Shown: positions 49,069 to 59,360, numbered from the stretch's first letter. The stretch: DNA of 64,000 nt from Clostridium sp. Ade.TY (GCF_000498355.1 NZ_AVSV01000013.1:1-64000), one strand, 5' to 3'. Program-made: numbers and translations. Notes: generated by a model not told the origin, from the sequence alone.

Positions 49069-50061
49069 TCAAAAAAATTTTTCTATAAACTCATCTCTAT
49101 ATTTTCTGTCTTCTAAATATTTATTAAGCTTACTTAAAATAAATTCCTCTCCCCATGGTTGTTGTTCCCAATACATTTGAAGTCCTCTTTGCCAAAAATC
49201 TTGAGGAAATCTTATAAATTCTTTTATAAGGTTTAATTCTTCTCCAGTTACCTCTATATTTTCTGAATAACTTTCCAATATTAAATTTGCTCTCTTTTCA
49301 TCCCATCTATTATATTTCATAGCCCTTATAAGTAATGATGCTAAATCATGAATATGACTATCTAATATACAATAATCAAAATCTATTATTTTAATTTCAT
49401 TATTTTTTCCTATTAAAACATTATGATTTGCATAATCATGATGACAAAACTCTCTCTTTAACATATGCTTTTCCATTATCTGAACATAATTACTATTTAT
49501 AAGCCCATTAATACTTTTATCTGCAATTTCTAATTGTTCTTCTAAATTTTCTAAAAATACTTCATCAAACTTATTTTTATAAGTTTTTCTATTTATTATA
49601 TTAGCAAAATCAATTATTTCTTCTTTTCTAGTTTTAAATACATTAATCCATGAAAACCAATATATTCTTGGTCTCATTCTAGGAGTTATAGTAAAATCCC
49701 TACTTGCTAAATGTAATTTGGATAATTCTTTAGATAAACTTTTAAGCTCATTTAAATCGTTATGATTGCTTACTCTTGATTCAAACCATTCTGTTAAATA
49801 TCCATATCCCCCATCATCTAATTCAACATAATCCAAACCTTTATTTGTCTTAATTATATTGAGTACACTATCTAAGCCTTTATTATTTAAATGTTTTATA
49901 GATGAGATTATATAATATGAATGTCCAAATTCATAATTTAAAACTTTAAAGCAATACCCATTATCTCCATTTATTTTATAAGTATTTTTATGTCTTACAA
50001 TATTTTTAACTTCTATTCCATATTCCCTTTCAATAACTAACTTCACACTATTTTCACACAT
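49069..50061 (-). CDS. CotS-family spore coat kinase-like protein (third copy)
   Basis: 330 residues. Brenner motif HHDYANHNVLI and metal site IDFDYC are intact. The C-terminal FPQDFWQRGLQMYWEQQPWGEE matches the FPQRYWRLANRYYYNEVNWGQN region of the first copy, so the two look like paralogues. It diverges from the second CotSA-like glycosyltransferase. ATG 50061 follows GGAGTGTAGTTT. Confidence 0.88.
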   Translation of the reverse strand: MCENSVKLVIEREYGIEVKNIVRHKNTYKINGDNGYCFKVLNYEFGHSYYIISSIKHLNNKGLDSVLNIIKTNKGLDYVELDDGGYGYLTEWFESRVSNHNDLNELKSLSKELSKLHLASRDFTITPRMRPRIYWFSWINVFKTRKEEIIDFANIINRKTYKNKFDEVFLENLEEQLEIADKSINGLINSNYVQIMEKHMLKREFCHHDYANHNVLIGKNNEIKIIDFDYCILDSHIHDLASLLIRAMKYNRWDEKRANLILESYSENIEVTGEELNLIKEFIRFPQDFWQRGLQMYWEQQPWGEEFILSKLNKYLEDRKYRDEFIEKFF

Positions 50062-50183
50062 AAACTACACTCCAGTGATTATTCATTTTTCATTATATGA
50101 GTTCATTTAATTTAATGTGATTTCATTCACAAAATATGTTATTCATAATATTTTATAATATATAGCTAATTCGAGGTGTTTTA

Positions 50184-51314
50184 ATGAAAATATGTATAGA
50201 TTCTAGAAGTATTAATTTACATGGTGGTACAGGAATAGGCACTTATACTAAAAATTTAATTTCTGAAATGATTAATTTAGATAAAGACTCATTATTTACA
50301 CTTATATGGACAGGGCAAGTTGATTCAAGCTTTATAAACAATAATACAGAACTTGTTCATTGTTCAGGAAGACACTCTAACTTTTTTGATAAATATTATA
50401 TTCCAAATCTTATATTAGAAAAAAATTTAGAATTATATCATATTCCTCAAAATGGCATTGGTTCACCATTAACTGAAAACATAAATACTGTAGTTACAAT
50501 TCACGATTTAATTCCATATATAATGCCTGAAACAGTTGGACAATCATATTTAAAAAGATTTCTAAAAACCATGCCAGATATAATAGAAAATTCGAAAGGT
50601 ATAATTACAGTTTCAGAATACTCCAAAAGAGATATTTTAAAATTTTTCAAAGGTTATCCAGAAGATAAAATATTTGTTACTCATTTATCCACAAATTCCG
50701 AATTTTATCCTCGTGATAAGGAAATATCAAGAAAAATTGTGAATAACAACTATAATTTTGATACTCCATATTTATTGTATATAGGAGGTTTTAGTGCTAG
50801 AAAAAATGTAAAAGGAATACTTGATGCATTTAAAAGGATAAAAGGAGACCTAACTAAAAAATATAAACTACTATTAGTAGGTTCATTAAAAGATGAAGGA
50901 CTTAATTTGAAAAAGTATGCCGAGGATTTAAATATTATTGATGATATAGTATTTACAGGCTTTGTTGAAGATTCATTTCTTCCAACTTTATATAGCGGTG
51001 CTGACTTATTTGTATATCCTTCTTATTACGAAGGCTTTGGTCTTCCTCCTCTTGAAGCAATGAGTTGCAAAACTGCAGTTATAACATCAAATACAACATC
51101 AATACCAGAAGTTACAAATGACTGTGCCATCCTTATTAATCCTGCAAACAATGATAGCTTATCTCAAAATATATTTAAACTTCTAGAAAATACAGAAGAA
51201 AGAGTTAAACTAGAAGAAAAAGCATATAAAAGAAGCCTCCAATTTTCTTGGAGGCAAACAGCATTTAATACACTTAATGCTTATGAAGAAGTTTTAAAAT
51301 CTTTAATTCAATAA
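50184..51314 (+). CDS. CotSA-like glycosyltransferase, GT4 family (second copy)
   Basis: 376 residues, GT-B. It shares GTGIGTYTKNL, YHIPQNGIG, PETVGQSYLKRF and EGFGLPPLEAMS with the first copy, so the two are clear paralogues. The start ATG 50184 follows CGAGGTG. Its last 12 nt overlap the 3' end of the converging solute-binding-like gene, with no terminator between. Confidence 0.88.
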   Translation: MKICIDSRSINLHGGTGIGTYTKNLISEMINLDKDSLFTLIWTGQVDSSFINNNTELVHCSGRHSNFFDKYYIPNLILEKNLELYHIPQNGIGSPLTENINTVVTIHDLIPYIMPETVGQSYLKRFLKTMPDIIENSKGIITVSEYSKRDILKFFKGYPEDKIFVTHLSTNSEFYPRDKEISRKIVNNNYNFDTPYLLYIGGFSARKNVKGILDAFKRIKGDLTKKYKLLLVGSLKDEGLNLKKYAEDLNIIDDIVFTGFVEDSFLPTLYSGADLFVYPSYYEGFGLPPLEAMSCKTAVITSNTTSIPEVTNDCAILINPANNDSLSQNIFKLLENTEERVKLEEKAYKRSLQFSWRQTAFNTLNAYEEVLKSLIQ

Positions 51315-52439
51315 TTCTTTTTTTATTTCTTCATATAACTTATAATTTTTAATTTTTGGAGCCTTCTTTGATATGTTACTCATAACAACAAGAGGGCTCT
51401 TTCCTATGAAATTTTTCATTCCATTTTCTATTTCTTTACTATTATAAGCATAAACATAGCTTGGAAATAAATCTCCTTTAATAGCATAATCTAAAGCTAT
51501 ATCTGTATTTGTAATCATATATTCTAAAAAACTCTCAATAACATCCTTATTTTTTTCATCTTTATTTATAACAAATGCACTATATCCATCTGATACAAAA
51601 AATTTATTTGAACCAATCTTGTAAGCAGGAGGATCATTAGCAGTCCATTCACATTTTTTATCTAAGTTCTTAAGTATTTTCATAGTATTTATTGATGAAA
51701 CTATCGCAAAAAAATCATCATTTTCTCTTGCTAACACTTTATTATCATTTAAGTTTTTATAATCTTTTTTTACAGCTTTTATAATATCCTCTTTACTACT
51801 GTAATAATCCATGTTTTGCATAGTAAGAAGCTCTATAAGGTCGTTATAATCTTTACCTATTACACTTAATCCCTTATACTTTCCTTTGCTTTTTTCGTAA
51901 ATACTTTTTGATATTTTTATAAAATCATCCCATGTATTTATATCAGAACTTGTATATCCATACTCTTTTAATATATCTTCTCTTAAATATAATACTAAAG
52001 GATTAGTTGTTAATGGAATTCCAACTTCTTTTCCATCAATAGTTACTTTTTGAAGACTACTTTGTGTAAAATTTCTTTTATATGTATTTAACAAATCACC
52101 TTCACCTTCAAAATTTATATTATAATTTTTTTTCAAATAATTTGTTTCATCACTATTTAAGATTGCTATATTAGGAGAATTTTCATCTTTACTTGCTTTA
52201 ACTTTATTCTCTAAATCTTTTATATTATCTATACGCTCAACATTTATTTTAGTCTTACTATGTCCATTCATATAACTTTCAGCTAGATTAGATACATATT
52301 CATTAGTCTTACTATCAGTAATTACAGTCATAGTTCCACTTACAATATTTTCTCTATCTCTACTAAAAAAGTTTATTATAAGTATAGAAACAATTACTGT
52401 AATTATAGCTATTATTACAGTTTTTACTTTATTATTCAT
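51303..52439 (-). CDS. membrane-anchored extracellular solute-binding-like protein
   Basis: 378 residues of family 1 (sugar-type) solute-binding fold. One N-terminal transmembrane helix (about 7-25) and no lipobox cysteine, so it seems anchored by the helix. Family-like segments are GIPLTTNPLVLYLREDILKEYG and TWDDFIKISKSI. No ABC permease is nearby, so a transport role is doubtful; it may sense or present a ligand. It lies just after eutH (19 nt apart), on the same strand. Converges with the glycosyltransferase and overlaps it by 12 nt. Confidence 0.78.
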   Translation of the reverse strand: MNNKVKTVIIAIITVIVSILIINFFSRDRENIVSGTMTVITDSKTNEYVSNLAESYMNGHSKTKINVERIDNIKDLENKVKASKDENSPNIAILNSDETNYLKKNYNINFEGEGDLLNTYKRNFTQSSLQKVTIDGKEVGIPLTTNPLVLYLREDILKEYGYTSSDINTWDDFIKISKSIYEKSKGKYKGLSVIGKDYNDLIELLTMQNMDYYSSKEDIIKAVKKDYKNLNDNKVLARENDDFFAIVSSINTMKILKNLDKKCEWTANDPPAYKIGSNKFFVSDGYSAFVINKDEKNKDVIESFLEYMITNTDIALDYAIKGDLFPSYVYAYNSKEIENGMKNFIGKSPLVVMSNISKKAPKIKNYKLYEEIKKELLN

Positions 52440-52458
52440 AAAATCAACCCTTCTAAAA

Positions 52459-53535
52459 CTATGATTTAACTTTTTTATTTAAATATATCATAGCTACAAT
52501 CAATGCTAATATTCCACAAAATAATTTTGTGACTATATAAATTCCTATAACCTCCTTTGCCTCACTTGCCACAAAGCCAAGTTGTCCACCAAGCACATAT
52601 GCCCCACTAACTGAAAAAGCACTACATAATATTTTTCCTCTATTATCTAACTTATCAAATGAAGTAAATATTATTATTGCTGATGCTAAGCTTCCAATTA
52701 ACGCTGTTATAGAATATTTATTTACTGAAAATCTATTAGCTATATTTTGTAAATACTTATTTAAACATCTATTTATAATTTCTAACATTACATATGCTCC
52801 GCCTAAAAATATAGCAATATTCCCTACTATGGATAACGTATCTTTAAGTGGCATTAATTCTTTAAAAATAATAACACCTGATATTTGTTGAAAGCCTACA
52901 ATAGCAAATCCAAATATACTTAAAAATAAAATTCCTTTTGAAAGTTTGCTTAATATTTTTATTGTTAAATCCTTAAAGTAAACTATACCTATAATCATAA
53001 TAAATGAAATTACAAATAATGGAATTAAATTTAATAATATAATATTGATAGGTATTTTAAAAAATAGTCCTGCTAAAAATAATCCTAATGGAATAACTGA
53101 CATACCAAATATAATTCCTAAGAAAAATTCTTTTAAACTATCCTTTTTTATAATTCCAAGAGCAAGTGGCAGGGTGAAACTTAAAGTACACCCTAATATA
53201 GACGCCATTAAAACTCCTGAAAAATAAACCATATTACTATTTAGTGCTATATCATTTGCTATACTAAATGCTCCCATATCAATAGCAATTACAGTTGATA
53301 CAAATATAGATGGATCTATACTTATATAATTTGAAATTGGTGTTAATGCATTTTGAATCCAAGTTGCAATAACTGGAGTTAAAGATATAATTCCAACCAT
53401 TGATATAGCTAAAGCTCCCATATTTTTTATGCCTTCTTCAAAGCATATTCCAAGTTTAAATTTATTTCCTAAAAAGTAGTCAACTGCTCCTATTATAAAA
53501 AAAACAGCAATTATATATAATATTATATTTTCCAT
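52459..53535 (-). CDS. eutH: ethanolamine permease EutH
   Basis: 358 residues with about ten hydrophobic helices. EutH is an ethanolamine transporter. Recognised by the AIDMGAFSIANDIA motif near residue 95 and by SVSGAYVLGGQLGFVAS near residue 315. No other eut genes (lyase EutBC, shell or regulator) are in the window, so it is an orphan. It sits between the MATE gene and the solute-binding-like gene. Start ATG 53535 follows GAAGAGGGG. Confidence 0.9.
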   Translation of the reverse strand: MENIILYIIAVFFIIGAVDYFLGNKFKLGICFEEGIKNMGALAISMVGIISLTPVIATWIQNALTPISNYISIDPSIFVSTVIAIDMGAFSIANDIALNSNMVYFSGVLMASILGCTLSFTLPLALGIIKKDSLKEFFLGIIFGMSVIPLGLFLAGLFFKIPINIILLNLIPLFVISFIMIIGIVYFKDLTIKILSKLSKGILFLSIFGFAIVGFQQISGVIIFKELMPLKDTLSIVGNIAIFLGGAYVMLEIINRCLNKYLQNIANRFSVNKYSITALIGSLASAIIIFTSFDKLDNRGKILCSAFSVSGAYVLGGQLGFVASEAKEVIGIYIVTKLFCGILALIVAMIYLNKKVKS

Positions 53536-53552
53536 AAACCCCTCTTCTAACT

Positions 53553-54914
53553 TTATCCTTCAGATACTAAATTTTTTATCCATTTTCTTGAAGATATTCT
53601 TTTGAAACAAGCAATCCCCTTAGTTATTTCTTCAAATGTACAAAGAGCATAAACTAAATAAACTGGTAATTTAAAAACAAATGCTCCTAACAATGCAAGA
53701 GGTACACCTATGCACCACATAGTTATACTTTCTATAAGAAATGAAGCTTTAACATCTCCTCCACCTCTCATTACTCCTACTATTGATATTATATTATAAA
53801 CTCTTATTACCATAACTATAGATGTTGCATATATTATATACCTTGACCAAATCTTAACTTGTTCTGAAACATCATATATAGATATAATTGAATTTGCACA
53901 AAGAGATAATGCTATTGCTATAATAAGTCCTATTAAACATCCAAGCTTAATACAATTTTTTCCGTACTCATCAGCCCTTTCTTCATCTCCCTTTCCAACT
54001 TGTGCTCCAACCATAACTAAAGCAGCATTTCCTATACCAAAAATAATTACCATAAATAAATTATTTATAGTTGTAGCTATTTGTACTGATGCAATTGCTT
54101 GAGTTCCTATTCTTCCATAAATAATATTATACATAACAGCTCCAAATCCCCAACATGCCTCATTTAAAACAACAGGAAGAACTGTTAAATATACTTTCTT
54201 TACGAAAGATGATTCAAATAAAAATAATTCTTTTAACTTTCCTGATAAAATATCATTACTATAATAAACATAACCTATAGTTATTAAAAACTCAATTATT
54301 CTTGCTATTAATGTAGCAATTGCTGCACCCTTAACACCAAGTTCTGGCATTCCAAAGTGTCCAAATATAAGTATATAATTAAGCACAGTATTTGTTACTA
54401 AGGCAATTGAACTTGCTATCATAGGTATAGTTGTTTTTTCTATACACCTTAGTGCTATTCCATAATTAAATGTAATTGTAGTAAATATATAACTTAGTGA
54501 TACTATTATAAGATAATCGGCTCCAAGTTTTATAACCTCTGAATCCTTATTAAATATTCCCATTATTCCTTCTGGAAACATTTGAGCTATTATAGTAAAT
54601 ATACTACCTATTACAATTGCACATATAATTCCTATCCCAACTAATTTTTTAATACTCTTATCATCTTTCTTTCCAAAGTATTGAGATATAAAAATTCCTA
54701 TTCCACTAAATAATCCCATCATCAATATACTAAGTAAGAAAAAGTATTGATTTGCTATTCCAACAGCTGCAATTTCATTTTCTCCAAGTTTACCAATCAT
54801 CATAGTATCTACTATATTTAAAGATGATGTTATAAAATTTTGTATAACAATAGGTAGTGCTATAATAGCAACCTTTTTATAAAATGATTTATCTATATTC
54901 AATATTTTATTCAT
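53553..54914 (-). CDS. MATE-family multidrug/sodium antiporter
   Basis: 453 residues, about 12 transmembrane helices in two related halves. Family marks: LPIVIQNFITSSLNIVDTMMIG near the N terminus and GIGIFISQYFGKKD. Substrate unknown. ATG 54914 is preferred, 6 nt after AAGGGGGGGG; the open frame extends back 15 codons into degV. It is probably in one transcript with degV and eutH. Confidence 0.93.
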   Translation of the reverse strand: MNKILNIDKSFYKKVAIIALPIVIQNFITSSLNIVDTMMIGKLGENEIAAVGIANQYFFLLSILMMGLFSGIGIFISQYFGKKDDKSIKKLVGIGIICAIVIGSIFTIIAQMFPEGIMGIFNKDSEVIKLGADYLIIVSLSYIFTTITFNYGIALRCIEKTTIPMIASSIALVTNTVLNYILIFGHFGMPELGVKGAAIATLIARIIEFLITIGYVYYSNDILSGKLKELFLFESSFVKKVYLTVLPVVLNEACWGFGAVMYNIIYGRIGTQAIASVQIATTINNLFMVIIFGIGNAALVMVGAQVGKGDEERADEYGKNCIKLGCLIGLIIAIALSLCANSIISIYDVSEQVKIWSRYIIYATSIVMVIRVYNIISIVGVMRGGGDVKASFLIESITMWCIGVPLALLGAFVFKLPVYLVYALCTFEEITKGIACFKRISSRKWIKNLVSEG

Positions 54915-54936
54915 TCTAGCCCCCCCTTTTTTATTT

Positions 54937-55803
54937 CTAACTTTTAGTATAATATGCAATACCTATGCTTCCCGGACCAACATGTAATCCAATAATAGGT
55001 CCAATAGATTGTACAATTATATTTATTTCTATACCTTTCTCTTTTAACTTATCTTGTATTTCATTTTTTAATTTATTTCCATCTTCTATACAATTTATAT
55101 GATGTACTGTAATTCCACCAATTTCTTTTTCTTCAATATCTTCAAACATTTGATTTATCATAGTATTTATTGCTTTTTTTCTTGTTCTAACTTTTTCAAA
55201 AACTGTAGTTTTACCATCTACTACAGTAAGTATTGGAACAATCTTTAATATAGTTCCAAAAAGTGCAGCAGCACCTCCAATTCTTCCACCTTTTTTTAAA
55301 TATTTAAGTGTTTCTGGTATAAATAAAAATCTACTATTTTCAATAACATTTTCTGCTTTAGCTACAACTTCTGATATATCTGCCCCTGATTTAGCAGCCT
55401 TTGCAGCTTCAATTACAGCATAACCCATTTGCATACAGTTACTTCTTGAATCTAAGATTTCTATTTCTGCATTTTCATATTCTTCTAATATCATATCTTT
55501 AATCATCTTGGCTGATTGATAAGTTCCACTCATATCTGATGATATAAATATTCCTACAACTTTATCACCTTGTTTTATAATGTTTTCAAATGTTTCTTTC
55601 ACTTCTGATACAGTAGGTTGTGATGATGTTGGTATTTCTCCACTTTCATCCATTCTTTTAAAGAATTCTTCATTTGTTAAATCTAATTCCCTATAACCTT
55701 GTCCATCAAATATTACACTTAATGAAATTACTTCTATACCTAATTCTTCTCTAATATTTTTAGGTATATAACTAGTACTATCAGTTACTACTTTTACACT
55801 CAT
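54937..55803 (-). CDS. DegV/FakB family fatty-acid-binding protein
   Basis: 288 residues. DegV proteins bind fatty acids; FakB proteins present them to FakA kinase. The N-terminal VVTDSTSYIPKN and the fatty-acid pocket signature (SGTYQSAKMI, SIGPIIGLHVGPGSIG) are present. Start ATG 55803 follows GGAGGTAAAA. No fakA is nearby. Confidence 0.94.
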   Translation of the reverse strand: MSVKVVTDSTSYIPKNIREELGIEVISLSVIFDGQGYRELDLTNEEFFKRMDESGEIPTSSQPTVSEVKETFENIIKQGDKVVGIFISSDMSGTYQSAKMIKDMILEEYENAEIEILDSRSNCMQMGYAVIEAAKAAKSGADISEVVAKAENVIENSRFLFIPETLKYLKKGGRIGGAAALFGTILKIVPILTVVDGKTTVFEKVRTRKKAINTMINQMFEDIEEKEIGGITVHHINCIEDGNKLKNEIQDKLKEKGIEINIIVQSIGPIIGLHVGPGSIGIAYYTKS

Positions 55804-55943
55804 TTTTACCTCCAAAATTTATAATTAAAATTATATAAATAAAATTATATCATAATCATTTAATTAAAAAACTCTATAATATCAATTAAAATATTCTTTA
55901 AATAATTTTATTCTTATTATAAAATTTTTATATTTAATCTAAA

Positions 55944-55971
55944 AAAAGATGCAATATTAATTGCATCTTTT
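55944..55971 (-). terminator. terminator of the PTS/amino-sugar operon
   Basis: AAAAGATGCAAT (55944-55955) and ATTGCATCTTTT (55960-55971), 13 nt after the GH4 stop, with A/T runs on both sides. Confidence 0.88.
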
Positions 55972-55983
55972 AAACTTTAATTT

Positions 55984-57315
55984 TTATTTATCAAAATACC
56001 ATTTAAATTGTGGTAAGTAATCTTTATGAGCTTCTAATAATTCATTTAAAAGAGTTTTAGCCATTTTTTCTGATGGTATTAATGGATTTATACAAAGAGC
56101 CATTAAAGCTTTATTGTAATCTCCACTTACTGCTGCATCAACAACTAATCTTTCAAAAGATTTTATTGTTTGTATTAATCCATTTACTTCTACTGGTATT
56201 TTACCCATAGCTATAGGCTTTGGCCCATCTTTTGTTATAATACATGATACCTCAACTGCAGAATCATCATCTAACCCTTCTATAGACCCATTATTTCTTA
56301 CATCAATAGGTTGTATATCTCCCATATCGTTGTAAATTGAATATATTAATCTGCAAGCAGCATCTGAATAATATGCTCCTCCACGTTTTTCAAGTTGTGG
56401 TGGTTTTACATCCAATTTTTCATCTTTATATAATTCAAAAAGATCAGCCTCTAATCTTTTAACTACTTCAGCTCTTGTTTCACCTTTTGAAAATTCTTTT
56501 AATTCATCTTCAAGCATATCAGCTGTTTGGAAATAATATCTATGATATGGACAAGGCATCATTCCTAATGATTTTATAAAATCAGCATCCCATTCAAAGT
56601 CTTTTATATTTTTAACTATTGATCCTAATTTTCCTTCAGCTATCGCATCAATAACTTTATTAGTTACATTTTCTCCATCAACATAAATATTTTTACCAAA
56701 CACCATATGATTTAATCCAAAGAAATCAAATCTTACTCTTGAATGATCAACACCTAACATATTAGCTGCTGCCTTTTCCATTCCTATTGGTACATTACAA
56801 AGTCCTATAACTTTTTTGTTTATTCCATACCTTATTAATGCTTCTGTAACCATACCTGCTGGATTTGAGAAATTTATAATCCAAGCATTTGGACAAAGTT
56901 CTGACATATCTTTATCTATATCTAATATTACAGGAATTGTTCTTAAGGCTTTAAACATGCCGCCTGCACCATTGGTTTCTTGTCCTATTATTCCATGACT
57001 TAATGGTATTCTTTCATCTTTAATTCTTGCATCTAAAAGTCCAACTCTAATTTGTGTTGTAACAAAGTCTGCATCCTTTAAAGCTTCTCTTCTATCTAAT
57101 GTTAAATGTATCTCCATTGGAATTCCTGCTTTTTTAACCATTCTCTTTGCAAGATTTCCTACTATCTCAAGCTTTTCTTTTCCTTCTTCTATATCAACAA
57201 GCCATAATTCTCTTACTGGAAGTTTATCATATCTTTTTATAAATCCTTCTACCAATTCTGGAGTATAACTTGAACCTCCACCTATAGTAACAATCTTTAT
57301 TCCTTTGTTATTCAT
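55984..57315 (-). CDS. 6-phospho-beta-glucosidase, glycoside hydrolase family 4
   Basis: 443 residues, NAD+ and metal-dependent GH4. NAD-binding VTIGGGSSYTPELVEGF at the N terminus, the metal-binding cysteine in GLCNVPIG near 170 and histidine in FFGLNHMVFG near 200. GH4 enzymes cut phosphorylated disaccharides by an oxidation-elimination route. Its neighbour genes suggest an amino-sugar or beta-glucoside phosphate; the exact substrate is not known. It is the last gene of the operon, 4 nt from the MupG-like gene. Confidence 0.9.
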   Translation of the reverse strand: MNNKGIKIVTIGGGSSYTPELVEGFIKRYDKLPVRELWLVDIEEGKEKLEIVGNLAKRMVKKAGIPMEIHLTLDRREALKDADFVTTQIRVGLLDARIKDERIPLSHGIIGQETNGAGGMFKALRTIPVILDIDKDMSELCPNAWIINFSNPAGMVTEALIRYGINKKVIGLCNVPIGMEKAAANMLGVDHSRVRFDFFGLNHMVFGKNIYVDGENVTNKVIDAIAEGKLGSIVKNIKDFEWDADFIKSLGMMPCPYHRYYFQTADMLEDELKEFSKGETRAEVVKRLEADLFELYKDEKLDVKPPQLEKRGGAYYSDAACRLIYSIYNDMGDIQPIDVRNNGSIEGLDDDSAVEVSCIITKDGPKPIAMGKIPVEVNGLIQTIKSFERLVVDAAVSGDYNKALMALCINPLIPSEKMAKTLLNELLEAHKDYLPQFKWYFDK

Positions 57316-57319
57316 ATAT

Positions 57320-58414
57320 CTACACCTCTTTTACTTTAAAGCCAAACTTACCCCATGGCTCAATGTAATCCATTAAGAATTGTTCTTCTTCAATTACTTT
57401 TCCTACAACATTTGTTTTACCACTATTTTTCATTTCTTTTCTAGCTAATTGAAGTTCACCAGCATATCTTGTATAAAGATCTGATTCTATTAATATGTCA
57501 CCCTTTTTCATATCTACAGTATTAAATGGTTCAAAACTTTCACCTTTATATTTCACCCTACTTTGAGTTGATCTTATAACATAATCTGATACATCACCTC
57601 TATTAAAGTGAAATTCCTCAAGAACTATTTTCTTTTGAAGCTCTGGTATACCATTTTCAAGTTCTACTGTAAGTTCTAACATTTCTTTATTTAATTGACT
57701 TAATGACTTAAGTTCTTCTTCTGATGCAAAACAATTTGCTATTATAATATCATCTATTAAACCTGTAGCTATTAAATGCTTAGCTTGAACAACTATAGGC
57801 ATGTCTCTATGCATCTCTAATGTACATAACCCCTCTGATACAGGCCACGGTCCAAATTTTGCTTCACTTGAATTAATAAATGCTGCCGTATTTATTCCAA
57901 AATCCTTAAATTGTTTACTACATTTCATAAAATGTTCATATGATAGACCTGTATAAACATGTGGATAAAAATTATGACATCCATATAAATTATTTATATT
58001 TGGTTTATATGAAACTATATTATCTACATATTTTGTACCATTGCTCATATTAAGTTCTACTTTTAATCCATATTTATTAAAAGTCATTATAGCTTCTTCA
58101 TTTCCTGCAAATCCCATATCTAATCTTATTCCACTAAGCCCCATCTCTTTAAATACTGAAAGATCTGTTATACTTGCTCCTAAATTATTAAATATAGTTG
58201 GATCTAAATCTGCTATAACTTCCATTCCATTTTTATTAGCAGTATCTAACATAACTTTAAATTCTTTAACTATCTCTTCAGTTGATTTTCCTTCTGCTGA
58301 TAAAAGACAAGTAAAAATTCGCTTAAAACCATATTTAGCTGCAAGATTTATATAATCTAATATTTCACTCATCTCTGAATGTCCTGGATATACTGAAATA
58401 CCAAATCTTTTCAT
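57320..58414 (-). CDS. MupG-like 6-phospho-N-acetylmuramidase (DUF871, GH170)
   Basis: 364 residues with N-terminal TIM barrel (about 1-240) and a small C-terminal beta domain. FGISVYPGHSEMSEI at the N terminus, ADLDPTIFNNLG near 70 and GCHNFYPHVYTGLS near 140 are conserved in DUF871. Staphylococcal MupG splits MurNAc-6P-GlcNAc into MurNAc-6P and GlcNAc. The next gene is a GlcNAc-kinase-like protein, which could use the released GlcNAc. No murQ etherase is in this window. Confidence 0.85.
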   Translation of the reverse strand: MKRFGISVYPGHSEMSEILDYINLAAKYGFKRIFTCLLSAEGKSTEEIVKEFKVMLDTANKNGMEVIADLDPTIFNNLGASITDLSVFKEMGLSGIRLDMGFAGNEEAIMTFNKYGLKVELNMSNGTKYVDNIVSYKPNINNLYGCHNFYPHVYTGLSYEHFMKCSKQFKDFGINTAAFINSSEAKFGPWPVSEGLCTLEMHRDMPIVVQAKHLIATGLIDDIIIANCFASEEELKSLSQLNKEMLELTVELENGIPELQKKIVLEEFHFNRGDVSDYVIRSTQSRVKYKGESFEPFNTVDMKKGDILIESDLYTRYAGELQLARKEMKNSGKTNVVGKVIEEEQFLMDYIEPWGKFGFKVKEV

Positions 58415-58435
58415 AATTTATACCCTCCATAAATT

Positions 58436-59329
58436 TTAATTATTCTTCATATGTATATAATATGCACCTTTTGCAGCTGAAACATTATCATCATCTACAA
58501 ACTCAATTACATTTATTTTTTCATTTAAATAATTTTCAAAAGCTTCTCTTAATATTTTTGACCTTCTTATTGCTCCACCAACAAGTCCAATTTTACAGCT
58601 TTTAAATTTCAATCTTCTAAATACTCTTTCTGCATCTTTTGCAAGAGCTATCCCTTCTTTTTCTAATAATTCCTTAGCATACTCATCTCCGTCTTCTGCA
58701 TGCTTTGAAACAATTTTTGCAAAACTTGCTATTTCATCCTTAGTTGATTCATAAATAAATCCTATAATTTCATTTACATCATTTGCATTAAGTTCATTTA
58801 AAAGCTCCTTTGAAAGATTACTTTTTTGAAGACCAAAATCATATTCATAAATCATCCTTTTAAAAGCTTCTATTGCTATTTTATAAGCACTACCTTCGTC
58901 TCCAAGAATATGACCCCAACCACCACATCTTACTTCTTCTTCATCTTTTATTCCAAATGCTATTGAGCCAGTACCTGCAATAACTAATATTCCATCTTCA
59001 CCTTTTAATAAAGCCTTTAAAGCCAAATGTCCATCATTTATAACAACTGATTCCATATCAAATTTTTCTTTTATAGAATTTTTTATTTTTTCTTCATTTC
59101 CCTTAGCTTCTGCTCCAGCTATACCAAGATATATTCCTTGTAAATTTTCTTTTCCAATTTTTTTTATTAAATCATTAATTGACTCCGTTATATTATTTAA
59201 CGCTTTAATTTCATCATTAAGTAAATTTCCAAATCCCTTTAAACTTATATCCAAAACGTCTCCATTTAAGCTATAAGCTACAGCTTCTGTTTTAGTTCCA
59301 CCACCATCAACACCAATAATATATTTCAT
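58436..59329 (-). CDS. N-acetylglucosamine kinase, BadF/BadG/BcrA/BcrD family
   Basis: 297 residues of the sugar-kinase/Hsp70/actin fold. Phosphate-1 motif GVDGGGTKTEAVAYS, phosphate-2 IAGTGSIAFG, and WGHILGDEGSAYKIA near 140 are typical of GlcNAc kinases. It is expected to phosphorylate GlcNAc (or GlcN) at C6. In this operon it fits recycling of free GlcNAc released by the MupG-like enzyme. A hairpin (59361-59386) lies between it and the upstream IIA gene. Confidence 0.87.
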   Translation of the reverse strand: MKYIIGVDGGGTKTEAVAYSLNGDVLDISLKGFGNLLNDEIKALNNITESINDLIKKIGKENLQGIYLGIAGAEAKGNEEKIKNSIKEKFDMESVVINDGHLALKALLKGEDGILVIAGTGSIAFGIKDEEEVRCGGWGHILGDEGSAYKIAIEAFKRMIYEYDFGLQKSNLSKELLNELNANDVNEIIGFIYESTKDEIASFAKIVSKHAEDGDEYAKELLEKEGIALAKDAERVFRRLKFKSCKIGLVGGAIRRSKILREAFENYLNEKINVIEFVDDDNVSAAKGAYYIHMKNN

Positions 59330-59360
59330 AATTCTTATCTCCCTTTAACATATAGTGAAT

